DNA from: Cinnamomum chago | Taxonomy: Eukaryota > Streptophyta > Magnoliopsida > Laurales > Lauraceae | DNA length: 64,000 bases | Assembly (NCBI GenBank): GCA_038049695.1 | Contig: CP142451.1 | Location: 31,790,001 to 31,854,000, forward strand | Direction of reading: 5' to 3' | In this document: piece by piece, positions 33,417-44,746 of the stretch | How positions within the stretch are numbered: the stretch's first letter is position 1 | How the letters are laid out: each line of letters begins with the position of its first letter | Made by a program: the position numbers and the translations under genes | The notes under the pieces: model-generated | The model's input: only the letters and a program-made list of their open reading frames with translations | Told to the model about the DNA's origin: nothing | Database searches by the model: none

Positions 33417-36236
33417 TGTTAGACCCCAACCCAGACCAATTCGATTAGTGTGCGATTAGTATGTGTTTAGTCCTAAGTGGGTTTAGTTGTTGTTGGGTTA
33501 GACGCAATTAGTTTAGTCTTAGACATAGTTTTGGGAAGTTTGAGAACGTTTAGTATTAGTTAGGCACACTCGGAAAGGCCCGAGTGCACGTGTAAGCTTG
33601 GGAAGATCGTATCGATTTCCGTGTGATTGTGATTTTTATTTCATTCGAATGATTTTTCTATGTGTTACAATTTTCGTTTTAAGCCCATTCATGTTTGAGG
33701 CCCAAAAACCCATGTTTTAACCCAAAGAGGGTAAAATAGTCTTTTATGCACAAATCTGGACACAATTTTCGAGATCTCAAAACCATGTCAAAAATATACT
33801 TTTTGGAAACTAGATATTTCGACGATCGTTTTATCCTTTTTCGTCGAAGTCATCCGAGGCCCACAAGATAGTGTTTTGGCCATTTCAAATTTCAAGTTAT
33901 TTGGGGCCCATTTCCATCACTAAAACCCCATCTCCCTCTCCTTTCATTCATTTCCCCAATCTCTGCAATCTCTTGACCTAGGGCAAGGAAAGCTCTTCTT
34001 CTCTTCAAATCTTTATTTCTCTTGCATGAGCTAGCTAGAAGACTCCAAAGAAAATTCTAAAGACATCATCTTCCTCATCTCATCTCAAGCTTCCTATTGA
34101 TATCTTCTTCTTCAAAGTTTAAGTTGGGAAAGCTCTCCATTTGTTCTCATTTCTCTTGTTTGACCTTCTCTAGGTAAAAGTTTCAAACCACAATCTTCAT
34201 GAAGTCTTTTTAGTTCTTAAAGATCATGTTTTCCATGTTTACAAACCCTTTGGTAAAATGGGTTCCTTGTTTTCAAGATTTAGTGATTTGTGTGGTTTTT
34301 CTCTTGGGTTTTCTTGTAGTGTTGGATTAGCTTGAGTGAAGTTCTTGAGAGGATTGTTAGCTTTGGTCAAGGCAAGTAATCTCTATAGGGAATGATGCAT
34401 GTGTATTTTGATTTCATTGTGTTTTAGCAAATTGTGCATTAATCTTGTTTACAAGCTTCATGATTTGTTTTCATTTGATTTGGATGGTTGGAATGGTGGA
34501 ATGAACCCTTGGTGAGCATGGAGGCTCAAGGGATGATATGTGATTGATTGATGAGAAGAAGAAGAAGAAATGTAGTGGAAGAGGTGTAAAAGAAAGGCAA
34601 TTTCTGCACTCAGCGAGCAGCAGGCAGAAGCTTGTTCGCTCGAGCGACCCTTGGGTCCGCTCGAGCGACCAAGCCTCTGTTTGGTCCGAGCGCAGACAGA
34701 GAGCTGTCCGCTCGAGCGACCCTATGGTCCGCTCGAGCGAACTGCCCTCTGTGTTATCTGGAACAAGACAGTGAGCTGTCCGTTCGAGCGCACCTTATAT
34801 CCGCTCGAGCGAAGTGTCTCGCTCGAGCGAAGTGTCATCAGTTTATAAAGTTCGCTCGAGCGAACCTGCCAGATTCAGGAAGAAGAATTATTTCATTTTG
34901 TGTATTTTTCTTGAAAGTAAAAAAACTAGACTATGTTAAGGGTTTTAACTTGACAATGTGTAAGTGGAACTTCGAAATGCAACCCAACTTTTCTTGTATA
35001 TTCCGACATTTGGAGTTTCAATTTCACAAAGGTCAATTAGTAGCCTTAGCACATGCTTGTCAGATTTCGTGTTTGAATTCCGTTTTGGTACGATAAGTAC
35101 CCTCGTGTACTAGTTTTGGAATTTCAAGTATAAGCTTGTTTTGAAGGTTTGTTTCAAGAAAAAGGGGATCATTTCCTAAGCGTGTTGTGCATATTAATTA
35201 TACCTCTTTGCTAGTCGTGCTCGTCGTGTTTTGATAAGTGACTTCCCCCTTTGTATCTCTACAAATTTTGATAGTGCTTCGCGTGTTTTGTGCATTCATG
35301 AATTAAGTAAATACCACTGAGCTTAGACTGCCCTTTCATTTGATCCACTGCCTGGGGGTCTTTAAACATGTGGACTGTCTGCAGACTAGTCGTGTATTTA
35401 TTACACATCGTGCGTGTCCGGTTCCGCGGCCGGAATTCCCGTCTTTGTGGGAAATCGTGTCATGCTTATATTATGTATATCGTGCTTGTCGTGCGTGCTT
35501 GCTCTTTTCATTATATAAATGATAGAGAAAGGATGGGCTATTGTGGATGATGACTATTCATGATATATTATGTACTCATGCTAGTTTGTTTTAGTATCTC
35601 AGCTCGATTAAATATTTCTGCAAATGTACCTCAGTCATCATAGTATTTCAATTCAAGGATTTGCTTATATGTTTTCTTCAAACGTTATTATTCATGTTCG
35701 TGCCTAAATTGATTACCTGCCAAACCGTTGTGTTTGACTTGTTTGTTGGTGCCCAGGTGCAGGAGACGTTACCTTTGAGGAGGAGCGTCAGGAGGAGGCT
35801 TGTGAGCCAACCCCTGTGAGAGAGTGGCAGCCTGACGATGTCATCTAGACGTCGGGCGGGCATCTTGAGTCTCGTCACCATTATGTCTTGGGGTTTCTTG
35901 TGTTATATTTAGAGAAGTGTATTGGCCTCTGTTGGCCTCTTATGGAATTGTAACAAAACTTAACTTACTTTTGATTAGTCTCATAACTTGAATATTAATG
36001 GGAATGCCATGTTAGTTTCTTTCTTTGATGCTATGTCTTGTTACTATTTATCAGGGCACCTAAATATTTTATTGGTGCTCATCTTGTGTGTTTGCTACAC
36101 GCTTCCGCAAAGCTTGTACGTGTGAGTCAGATTCCGCGTGTCCTTGGGAATCCTCACCGCGGGAACCTGTGGGAAAACAGTAGACAGCGTAATGCACCAC
36201 GTCACGGGCCCGGGGATCGGTTCCGGGGTCGCGACA
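33417..36236 (+). mobile_element. 2.8-kb solo LTR (LTR-D)
   Basis: Begins TGTTAGACCCC and ends GGGTCGCGACA, with the exact duplication GAGAG at 33412-33416 and 36237-36241. There is no primer site, gag or pol inside, so it is a solo LTR left by LTR-LTR recombination. Its size suggests a large Ty3-gypsy element. A TATATAAAT near 35513 may be promoter-like. It holds a striking palindrome array at 34637-34862. The strand is arbitrary because TG/CA ends are symmetrical. Confidence 0.78.
34637..34862. repeat. Phased array of CGCTCGAGCG palindromes, 72-bp period
   Basis: Exact or near-exact 10-bp palindromes start at 34637, 34658, 34709, 34730, 34781 (one change), 34802, 34820 and 34853, and a degenerate CCGAGCG sits near 34686. 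The first six form three pairs with 21 bp within a pair and exactly 72 bp between pairs. Words such as GAGCTGTCCG recur at 34701 and 34773, confirming a 72-bp tandem repeat. Confidence 0.9.
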
Positions 36237-37570
36237 GAGAGGAGAAGAGAAAATAGTGCAACGCTTGCACTTATAGGCTATGGGCGTATACTCCAAGATG
36301 ATGGACGTCCAAGGGGTTGGATCTTCTATATATATATATAGCTTCTAAGCAACTCCAATAACTATTTTCTTTCTAATTATTATTAAAAGTCTCACTTCCA
36401 TAACAATTAGTAACTTACTATTACCACTATTAGAAGTCTCACTTCAAATAGAAATAGTAACTTTCGAATTCATTTCCTTTTGAGTTCAAGTAGAATTAGT
36501 AATGATCTAATAATTAGGCTAGCGTGGGGACCACTAGGGATTCAATAGAAACTTGGCTCCAAGTGGGACACCACGATCCCACATCTCATGTGCAATTCGG
36601 GCTCACAGTTAATTGCAATAACTCCACTATATAAATGCAATTGCACTCGAGTCTCAGGAATAAATTACAAAGAAGACCCTAACTTTTCTATTACCAGAAG
36701 TAGGCCCCTCCATCTATATCCATGGATCAATAGGACAAGTCCACCAGATTAGATTCATATCTTATTATCCTTGATACCCAATTAATTATAGTGATCATCA
36801 GCACCATTCAATTAACTCTTAATTGAGATGGGTGCGCACTTATTAATGATAAATCCATTAATTGGAACAAGGGGATAATGTAGATAGATTACATCTCGAT
36901 CATTGAATGTTCCCATGGTCCTACTACTAGGTACCCAAGATACCGAGGTATTGACCTACAGTTAGCCTCACTCATTGGTGACTCAAAGCAAATGAATAGA
37001 CAGAAACTTGAGTTCATAAATGTCTCAGGATTGAGAGTCTATTGCTAAGGAATTATGAGAGCAAACTTTAAAGTATAGACAGTGTTTCATAAGGTGTTTC
37101 TCATGATCCTTTAATACATCCAATGTACCAGCACCATGATCCAAAATCTTATATTCTGATGATCGAGACTAATCACACTATCTCATAGGGATTAAAGTGC
37201 TGCAACCTTATCAGATGAGATGCTCAATCTCATCACCAGTTGTGAATCAATTTAAGTATAAGATTTGTGACATATGTCTTTCGTATGTGGATCTCATCCA
37301 CACAAATGCGTCACATCTAATATACTTGTGGGCTCCGATTCATCTCATGAACCATCATGTCATTCATATTGGTTATGTGCAAGAAAATAATAAAACATCA
37401 TTCATCTCATGAAAGTAAAGCATGATTATATTGATAACTAATGAAATAAATCAATTTATTACATCATCCACTGGATTAAGACCATGTAATCTAACAAAAC
37501 TAACCGCAATTATCTGTGTGGATTAATTCAAGTGGTTCTAAACGTCTTGTGGCCTTATGTTTATTAACAT

Positions 37571-38868
37571 CTTTTTTTTTCTGAAGTATGATTAATATTA
37601 AAGACGGATAAAAGAAACAACAGAGGGCCGCAAGGGACCAACGACACTACAACGGGGAACTATTGAGACTCAACGGTCATACAAAAAGCCATTAAGTGCT
37701 ACCCCCATCAGAAATGTTCAAAAAATCCTCTTGTTGTTCCTGCCAGCTACTCCACAGCTGGGTTGCTTCTTGTTGCAAAACACCCAAGTTCCTCTGCGGC
37801 CCATCCTACAAACAGATTTCCTGTAAGTATATATCTTGTAAATGAATAGGCAAGCTATTGTTGAAAATTATTTCCTAAGGAGGTTTCAGCTTGGCAAAGG
37901 AGTCAGCCATCCTATTGGATTCACGTCTGATAAGAGTGAACTGCAAGCTAGGAAGTTGTGATAGAGCCTTATGTAGTTTCTTCCAGAGTGGCATAACTTT
38001 CCATGGCATACCAGTATTCGAGATCAGGTTATTCCACACTAAGAATGAGTCACCTTCAAAAATAATATTCTGGATTTGAAGCTGGTGGCAAAGTTTACAA
38101 CCCTGGAGTAGGGCTTGTATTTCTGCCTCTAATGCGGAATCCGCCACTATTGCAGACGCGAACGCCCGGATTAGAGTCCCATTGTGGTATCTAATGATGC
38201 CTCTGATACTGGAAGTGTTGCTCTGTTGATGGAAAGAGCCATCAACATCAATCTTGAGGTGGGTTGGTGGTGGAGGCTTTCACGCGTCTGGAGTCATTTG
38301 GCCTATTGCGACGCCCTTCATCATGTGATTTGTAATCTACCATTCATGGACAACCCTGGAGATCTACTTAAGGATTGATGGTGGGTGCCAAGGTTGTTGA
38401 CGAAATATGATGTGATTCTGGGCTTTCCAAAGATACCACCACAGCTAGGCCAGCATGACTTGGGCATCAGGAGGTTGGTGCCAGAACCAGCTATTTAGCG
38501 GAGTTTGAGGCTTCTTATCAATCAGATGGGATTGTTCCAATGACTGCCATAGGTTATTGGTAGCTGTGCAAGAGCAAAACAGGTGATCAATTGTTTCAGG
38601 TTGATGATGGCAGAGGACACATGAAGGATTAATGGATTGTATAAATTTTTGGAGGTGCGCCCATACGGGCAATCTGTTTTGTAGACCCTTCCATAGAAAG
38701 AGTTTGATTTTGGAGGGTAACGATAGGTTCCATAGTTTGAACCAAGGCATGTGAGGTCCTAGCGGAGACGGATTAAGACATCTGTAAAGAGAATTGGTTA
38801 GGCAAGTGCCTGCATTCTCATTTCGCCAACAAGTAATGTTCCCACCACCGAGAGGGAGTGAAATGATG
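37571..38868 (-). mobile_element. 5'-truncated L1-type LINE (zf-RVT and RNase H)
   Basis: On the minus strand the 3' poly(A) appears as a T run at about 37571-37582. Coding traces give a zinc-binding reverse transcriptase domain (LPSKIKLFLWKGLQNRLPVW, then CVLCHHQPETIDHLFCSC, 38445-38750) followed downstream by an RNase H-type domain (ALEAEIQALLQGCKLCHQLQ, then NIIFEGDSFLVWNNLI, 37875-38147). This is the tail order of plant L1 elements. It interrupts Copia-B between CIDCIKGK (about 38870) and its continuation at 37570. No clear target duplication. Confidence 0.82.
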
Positions 38869-38879
38869 CTTGCCTTTTA

Positions 38880-40330
38880 TGCAGTCTATACAGACACCAA
38901 AATTAGTAAACTTTAGGGCTCGTAATACCCCATCATTTACTTATCTTTTTAATCTCTCTTGAGAGATGTGTCTTAGCCTTTTATGCCACAAAATCGAAGA
39001 ATTCTCATTCAATATTCATTTCTTAACACCAACATTCATAATATTATTCTCATGCAAGGTAAGTAAGGAACTAGCAAAATATGGATCTAGATTCAATTTA
39101 AAAAGACCATCACATAAAATACCCCCACCAATTAAAACTTTATTCTTATAAATACTCAAAGTACTTTGTCCAAAAGAGAAGGTATAACCTTCTAAATCAA
39201 GTCTAGATAAAGAAATTAAATTTCTACTTATTGTAGGAACATAAAAGGTGGTATTAAGGTCTAATTGGAATCCGAAATCAAGAATAAGTCTGCAAGTCCC
39301 CACAGCTTTCACATCAGCCTGCAGCCAGTTGCCCATCAAAACTTTTCTTTGTTCATTACTTGGACTCCAGCTTGAGTGAAAGCCATGCATGAAATTTACT
39401 ACATGAACAGTGGAACCAGAATTAATCCACCAAGTATTTGAAGGAACATCTAAAAGATTTGTTTCATTACAAACAAAAGAATTATTTATACCTCGAGATT
39501 CAAACCATTTATGTCTCTTCAAGTAGTCTTTCTTCAGATGTCCCTTTTTGCGGGAGAAGAAGCGCCTTGGTTCACTACCTTTTTTCTCGACTTGATCAGT
39601 CGAAGCAGGTTTCTTGCCTTTCTTTTTCAGACTTTTCTTACCCTTGGGATATTGTTTCTTGTTCGAAAGGGTATTGGAGATGAAATTTACTTTGTGTAAC
39701 TGCCCTTTCTGCATAAGTTTGCCTTCTTCTTGGACACACATTGAGACCAACTCATTCGTAGTCTATTTCGCCTTATGAGTATTATATTAAAGTTTGAAAG
39801 GATTAAATTGAGGGGGCAAGGAGTTCAAAATGAATTGGACTATGTAATTATCAGAAATTGTCATTTCTAGAGAATTGAGTTGGGCCGCTATATCCCTCAT
39901 CTCCGTGATATGTTCACTGATACTGCTGAATCCTTCATATTTCATTGAAGATAATTTGACAATCAAAGTAGCTGCCAAAGCCTTATCAGACACTTGAAAT
40001 TGCTGCTCCACGGATTCGAGATGGGCCTTTACATTTTCATTATCCGGGATAGAATCACGGATATTTTAAGCTATGGATCTTTTGATCATGATGAGACTTA
40101 GACGGCTGGCCTTGATCCATTTTTCATAAAATGCTCTCACAACTTGAGAGCTATTTTCAGTAAGATCAGTAGGTTTGGGTTCCATTATTGCAGTGTCCAA
40201 GTTTAACCAACCCAAGGTTAATAAAAGTTCATATTTTCAATCTGTAAAATTTGAGCCATTCAACATTGGTATGCTCAAGAGATGTCTATTCAAGGTAGCG
40301 GGAGTCAATGCTGAAATATAAAGGGGAAAG
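38880..40330 (-). pseudogene. Copia-B gag, protease and pre-integrase
   Basis: Minus-strand gag (VKLSSMKYEGFSSISEHITE and FILNSLPPQFNPF, 39787-40011, with weaker traces above), then a 244-codon open frame (39016-39750) with a zinc-knuckle region that has lost its cysteines (FSRKKGHLKKDYLKRHKWFE) and a protease motif WWINSGSTVHVVN, where the catalytic DSG reads NSG, followed by FYVPTISRNLISLSRLDLEG. A pre-integrase trace LRHISREIKK lies near 38950 and CIDCIKGK near 38880. A stop and frameshift separate gag from protease. Confidence 0.8.
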
Positions 40331-41984
40331 TGCTCAATTACTTTAATACTTTGAGTTCACGCTAAAAACACTAATCTAGAATGATTCATTGCATAAATGA
40401 AGCATATCTGGTGAGTGATTCAGTTCATTATCGTAGTCTCGGCTCAACATGCAATAGGATCGCTCATGTAGGAATCCTATCCATCCATATGGCCAATGAG
40501 ACAGTATGAATGCAATTCGCTAGGCTTTATACCTTTGGGTATAGGAACCAATTCCAATTAGGTACGTAGATCAAATTACCCTATTCTGATCTTACAATTA
40601 CTTGAGTAGCGATCGTACCTTTCGGCCAATCCTCACTTTCATGATTTAGGATCGCAAGTCTAATGCTATTATCCTTACACAAGAAATAGTGTTAATGATC
40701 TTAAATTTCAATTGATACCTATAAGTTTTTCATAATTGGGCCACTTTGGTGACTATCACACTGCTTAAACCAATGAGTTTCAATTGAATTAATTGCATTC
40801 ATAAAGGGGATCTAATTAAGATTGGTTGTTATATCACTAGTGGTGAAAATAAGATATTGGGCCATTATATCTCCAAAATTGATCCATATTTTTTTTTTCT
40901 AATCTCATAATAGTTTATTAGGTCCAAGAAATAAACAAACAGTTACTATAAATATTTTCTTATTTGTTATGGTTCCCAAATATCCATGGACACTTTGAAC
41001 GCATTTAAACAAAATGGTAGGATCTTATCAAATGACCCAAAGTAAATAAGGAACAGTAAAGGTGACATAAAAATATATATCCAATTTAGATAATAAATAA
41101 TCAAACCGACTAAAAAAAATGTACAATAAAATCACAACAAACAAACTTAATAATCACATGATAATCCATTTAATTATTCCACCAAAAATTGGACATTGAA
41201 TTTTTCAGTAAAAAAACAGAATTAATGAATGGATGATCCAGACCATCGATCAGATAGATCTGACCCCTAGAAGCATACAATGATGGACGGATTGAAAATC
41301 CGAGTTTGAATGTGCACGCTATGGTCAGATTACTGGTTCAACGGTAAAACATATGATCTGGATGTGTTTGCTGATAATAGAATGATGACAGATATGTCAT
41401 TATGCCAAAATATGTCTCTGATGTTCTGGATCAGTTCTGTAATGACCCACATAAACTACCTAATTTAGACTTCCATTCAAAATTAGATGTACATGTGTTT
41501 TAGGAAAAAAAAAAAGAAGGAAAGAGCATCAGGGACGATCACTGTTTGATACTTGCAGTGCACTGACACTTGCCCATTTGGCCTTTTTGACGGTGTGCAG
41601 CCTGCACTCGCAACTTAGGTAAGTCCCACCTTTATACTATAATAGAAATAAATCCAATAAAATGTAGGTCCAACAAAAGTTATCAGCCATACATGTACAT
41701 AAAAGAGTCTGTTTGGAAATCTAAGAAATTTAGCAAAAATTATTCGATCAGGGTCATCATCCTGGGCGGACCCAGACCTCATCTTAAATATAGTTAGGGA
41801 GGGGCCACGATGTTACTTTTCTGGGTCCTTTTGTTTTAGAGAAGTGCAGCAGGTGTTAAGGAAGCATGTGTATCAAGTAAATATACTATGCCACGTTCTG
41901 TACACAGAGTAATGAAAGTGGAAATCAAAGCCTTCCAAAAATGGGCCTTTAATTCCATTGATCATGGAGGATCATGACCATACA
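40331..41984. other. Leader region of Copia-B or inserted DNA; no gene
   Basis: Non-coding sequence between the copia gag and its primer site. It is too long for a normal leader, so it probably includes an unrecognised insertion (for example GATCAGATAGATCTGACCC-type repeats near 41250). Nothing can be named. Confidence 0.4.
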
Positions 41985-42204
41985 CATTTTTTTTTTTTTT
42001 TTGCTAACGGAGGGTTTCCAACCCTTTGGGCTGGACTATTCCCTCCGAGCCCAGAGAGAAGCCGGGTAAAACCTCTGTGGCCCCCGGGTGGTAGCACAAG
42101 TAAACTCAACATTCGGCTCCTGAAGAGGGGAGAACTGGAGGTCGATACCAAGACCTCTAGCTCCGGAAGAGGGATGAACCATGGTCCTGACTACTCGGCA
42201 CTAT
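41985..42204 (-). mobile_element. SINE-like unit
   Basis: On the minus strand it starts near TAGTGCCGAGTAGTCAGG, contains GGTTCATCCC and GGTATCGACCTCC (box B-like) and ends in a long A tail (T run 41985-42002 on the plus strand). GATCATGACC/A occurs just outside both ends (about 41967 and 42244). Size and layout fit a SINE, but pol III box spacing is not ideal. Confidence 0.5.
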
Positions 42205-42527
42205 AATACCAATAGTAATCTTAAAAAAAAAAAATGATACAGTGATCATGACACCCAGAAATCACATCAAGACAATGAATCATAGTTACACAGATTAATT
42301 GGCATCAAGGACATCGTCCGCTATAGATTTAAAAAGCACTTATGATGATGCGACCATGCTCAAGCGACAATCGGATGCACCGTGCAACGCCTTGGCCACT
42401 TAGATCAGATGCAAACAGCAGCAAAGAGATTTGCATTGATCTAATCTAAGATCTATATTTATTTGAGACACTGGTCTTATAAATAATATCCAATTAAAAG
42501 AATGTTGAATGCATAAATCAGAAAATT

Positions 42528-42540
42528 GGCTCTAATACCA
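42528..42540 (-). promoter_or_regulatory. Copia-B primer-binding site
   Basis: Minus-strand TGGTATTAGAGCC, one base from the tRNA-Met primer consensus, two bases inside the LTR end (TGTAAGAG on the plus strand from 42543). Confidence 0.8.
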
Positions 42541-42966
42541 ATTGTAAGAGCTCATATGGTCTGCAATACAAATCAAACATATGGATTTTGATCTATACAT
42601 TAACAATGGTTAATCAAAAAGACCAGAAGCGTACCCTGAGCCATGATTTTGACGATGAGCGGTATTGATTGATCTAAAGCCTTCTCCCACTAAGAGATTA
42701 ACAGCCTTTGGGTTTTTTTCCTATCTCCCACTCCAAGATACGTGAGAGTTAATGGGCACTTTGCAAAATAATGCAAGTTAAGAGAGAGGGCCGGAAAACC
42801 CCTTTTATAAAATAACCCAAGCGAGACTTCTTCATATCAAAGAAATCAATTAGCAATAAGTTTCCTTAATTTCCTCAATGATTAGTCAACCAAGAATCTT
42901 GATTGATTAGGCTTTCCTATACTGAATCCAAGAAAGATTTAATTAAATCAAAACTAAAAGGGAAAG

Positions 42967-44580
42967 GAGTCTGGATCCCCTGCTTCGCTGTTTGGGCCAA
43001 TTGGCAAGCTCCACCTAGAAAAAATGCCAGGTCACCTATGGACCTCTCAACTATTTTTTTTGAACGAAAAAAATAAATGAAAGGGTCTTTTTTACAAATA
43101 CAAAAATTGGGTGAAACAAAAACCCTCATCTTCTCCAACACAACCATGGGATGGGTTTCACGCCTCTTCTCCTTGACATGTCCCATTTCACAAAAGGATT
43201 GGATCATATGATATTGATCGCCCAAGGGTCCACACTAAGATGTGTGGGTCTGATCTTCGATCAGGTGAGCCATGGGGTCCCACAATCCAATTGATTCTTA
43301 CCGGTGTTCGTGGATGGATTTGGTGCCTTTTGATTTGTTGGGGTGATCTTGTTCAATAGGTCTGGAAGTGTGTTTTAGGATTTTTCTTTACACTATGTAG
43401 TTTGTTTGGATTGGAAAGGAAGAAGGATCGGATTTTAAGTGGAGGTTTTTGTCCATTTGAAGTTGTGGATGTTGGTTTCCTCCATTTGATGTTTTTAAGG
43501 TTTTGATTTGGACCTTATATGTTTTTTTTTTTTTTAAGATATACATGTAAGTGGGTTTTTGAGGATTGTAGATAAATCAAGATCTGGTTTTGAGTCATGG
43601 ATTTTATATTTTAGTTCTGGTTTCTTTCCTTTGATGTTTTGGATTCATGATGGACAAGTGCTATGAAGTAGATAAAAGATGGACCAAAACCAAAAAGTTC
43701 TTAATGGCAGCTATTGGAGGAAGAAATCCGTCCTCTGGTTCCTGTATTTCAACTAATACAATCCACTGGATTGTGGACAAACCGATTTAAGATCAGACCC
43801 ACAGATCTGAGTGTGGACCTTTGGGCGACCATGATGATCCAACCCTTTTTGTGGGATGGGAGATGTAGGGTCCACCATCCATCGAAAGAGAAGAGGCGTG
43901 ACTGAAACCACAGGACATTGGACACTGAAACCCACTTTTCGTTGGAGAAGATGAAAGATTTTCTTTTATTTATAAAGAAGGCCCTCTCTTTCGCTTTCTT
44001 TTCATTCCAAGGAAGTTGAGAGTCTAAATTAGGGCTGCCCAACCGGAAATCCGGTCCGGTTTTTGGACCGGAATCCGGTCGGACCGGATTTCCGGTCCGG
44101 CTTAAATGAGAGGACCGGACCGGACCACTTATAAGTGGTCCGGTCCGGTCCGGTCTGGACCACTTAAGTGGTCCGGACCGGTTTCATTAGTTTTTTTTTT
44201 TTTTTTTAAGTTTTTTTTTTTTTTTTTCATTTTCAGCCAATTTCCTGCCTCTTTTTCCAAATGTAAGAAACTAGATCTTCGATTTCACTATGGTATTTGA
44301 CTTGGGAATTTTTTATACTTAAAGTTTTGTATTAAAAAAATTAAAAAAAAAATAAAATTATTAATCCGGTCCGGACCGGTTTTTAAAAGGTCCGGACCGG
44401 ACCGGACCGGATATAACCGTTCTTAGACCACAAATCCGGTCCGGTCCGGTCCGGTTTTGCGGTCCGGTTCGGTCTGCGGTCCGGTTTTGTGCAGCCCTAG
44501 TCTAAATAGAGTCAAACAATTTTTTACACGTGGAGCTTGCCAATTGGCCCAAACAGCGTTCCCCTGTTTCGATCCAAACT
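42967..44580. mobile_element. Long inverted-repeat element (MULE-like), non-coding
   Basis: Arms of about 295 bp (42967-43260) and about 320 bp (43785-44580, not counting the nested hAT MITE) are inverted copies of each other. They share GCTGTTTGGGCCAATTGGCA, GATCGCCCAAnGGTCCACAC and GTGGGTCTGATCTT. A non-coding loop of about 520 bp lies between. Direct copies of an 88-bp piece of the host LTR flank it (42879-42966 and 44587-44674). The structure resembles non-autonomous Mutator elements, but no 9-bp duplication is seen next to the arms. Confidence 0.6.
44030..44499. mobile_element. hAT MITE built from GGTCCGG repeats
   Basis: A 470-bp unit with ends TAGGGCTGCCCAACCGG and, inverted, TAGGGCTGCACAAAACCGG, flanked by the exact 8-bp duplication GTCTAAAT (44022-44029 and 44500-44507). 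Ends of the form TAGGG(C/T)TG with 8-bp duplications are typical of hAT. The outer 160 bp at each side consist largely of GGTCCGG/CCGGACC words in both orientations; the centre is AT-rich with two T runs. No transposase. Confidence 0.88.
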
Positions 44581-44746
44581 TTTGATTGATTAGTCAACCA
44601 AGAATCTTGATCGATTAGGCTTTACCAAACTAAATCCAAGAAATCTTTAATTAAATAAAAACTAAAGGGGAAAGCTTATGAGTTGACTTGGAGTGGGGCC
44701 CTTCAACTATTAGACACGTGGTCATGGGAACCACTTACATCTAACA

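Larger units (their letters stand above)
33037..37496 (-). mobile_element. Solo LTR (LTR-C) carrying a second solo LTR
   Basis: Minus-strand TGTTAGATTACATGG... starts at 37496, and the lower end is at about 33037. The exact 5-mer AAACT flanks it (33030-33034 and 37497-37501, with two extra bases CT on the low side), and copia integrase coding resumes on both sides, so this is a clean insertion. Without the nested 2.8-kb LTR it is about 1.6 kb and has no coding region. It is probably the product of recombination between the two LTRs of a copia-type element. Confidence 0.65.
31255..44746 (-). mobile_element. Nested, dead Ty1-copia element (Copia-B)
   Basis: Reading from high to low coordinates: 5' LTR 44746-42543 (itself interrupted), primer site 42540-42528, leader, gag about 40330-39787, gag end and protease 39750-39016, pre-integrase 39015-38880 and 37570-37502, integrase 33029-32518, reverse transcriptase 31880-31255, then truncation. 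The segment at 37502-37570 (minus-strand KHKATRRLEPLELIHTD) is copia sequence lying between two foreign insertions, which proves the nesting. No 3' LTR remains. The insertions are a LINE, solo LTRs one within another, a SINE-like unit and an inverted-repeat element with a hAT MITE. Confidence 0.82.
42543..44746 (-). repeat. Copia-B 5' LTR, interrupted by a 1.6-kb element
   Basis: Minus-strand TGTTAGATGTAAG... at 44746 to ...CTCTTACA at 42543. The LTR proper is 42543-42966 plus about 44675-44746 (roughly 495 bp). The remainder is an inserted inverted-repeat element together with a duplicated 88-bp piece of the LTR. Confidence 0.65.

Noticed and set aside
34637-34862. CRISPR-like spaced repeats
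   Set aside because: This is a plant nuclear genome; the units are palindromes in a 72-bp tandem repeat within an LTR, not repeats with unique spacers.
37571-38880. Target-site duplication for the LINE in Copia-B
   Set aside because: No shared 7-20 bp sequence was found next to the poly(T) run and the truncated end.
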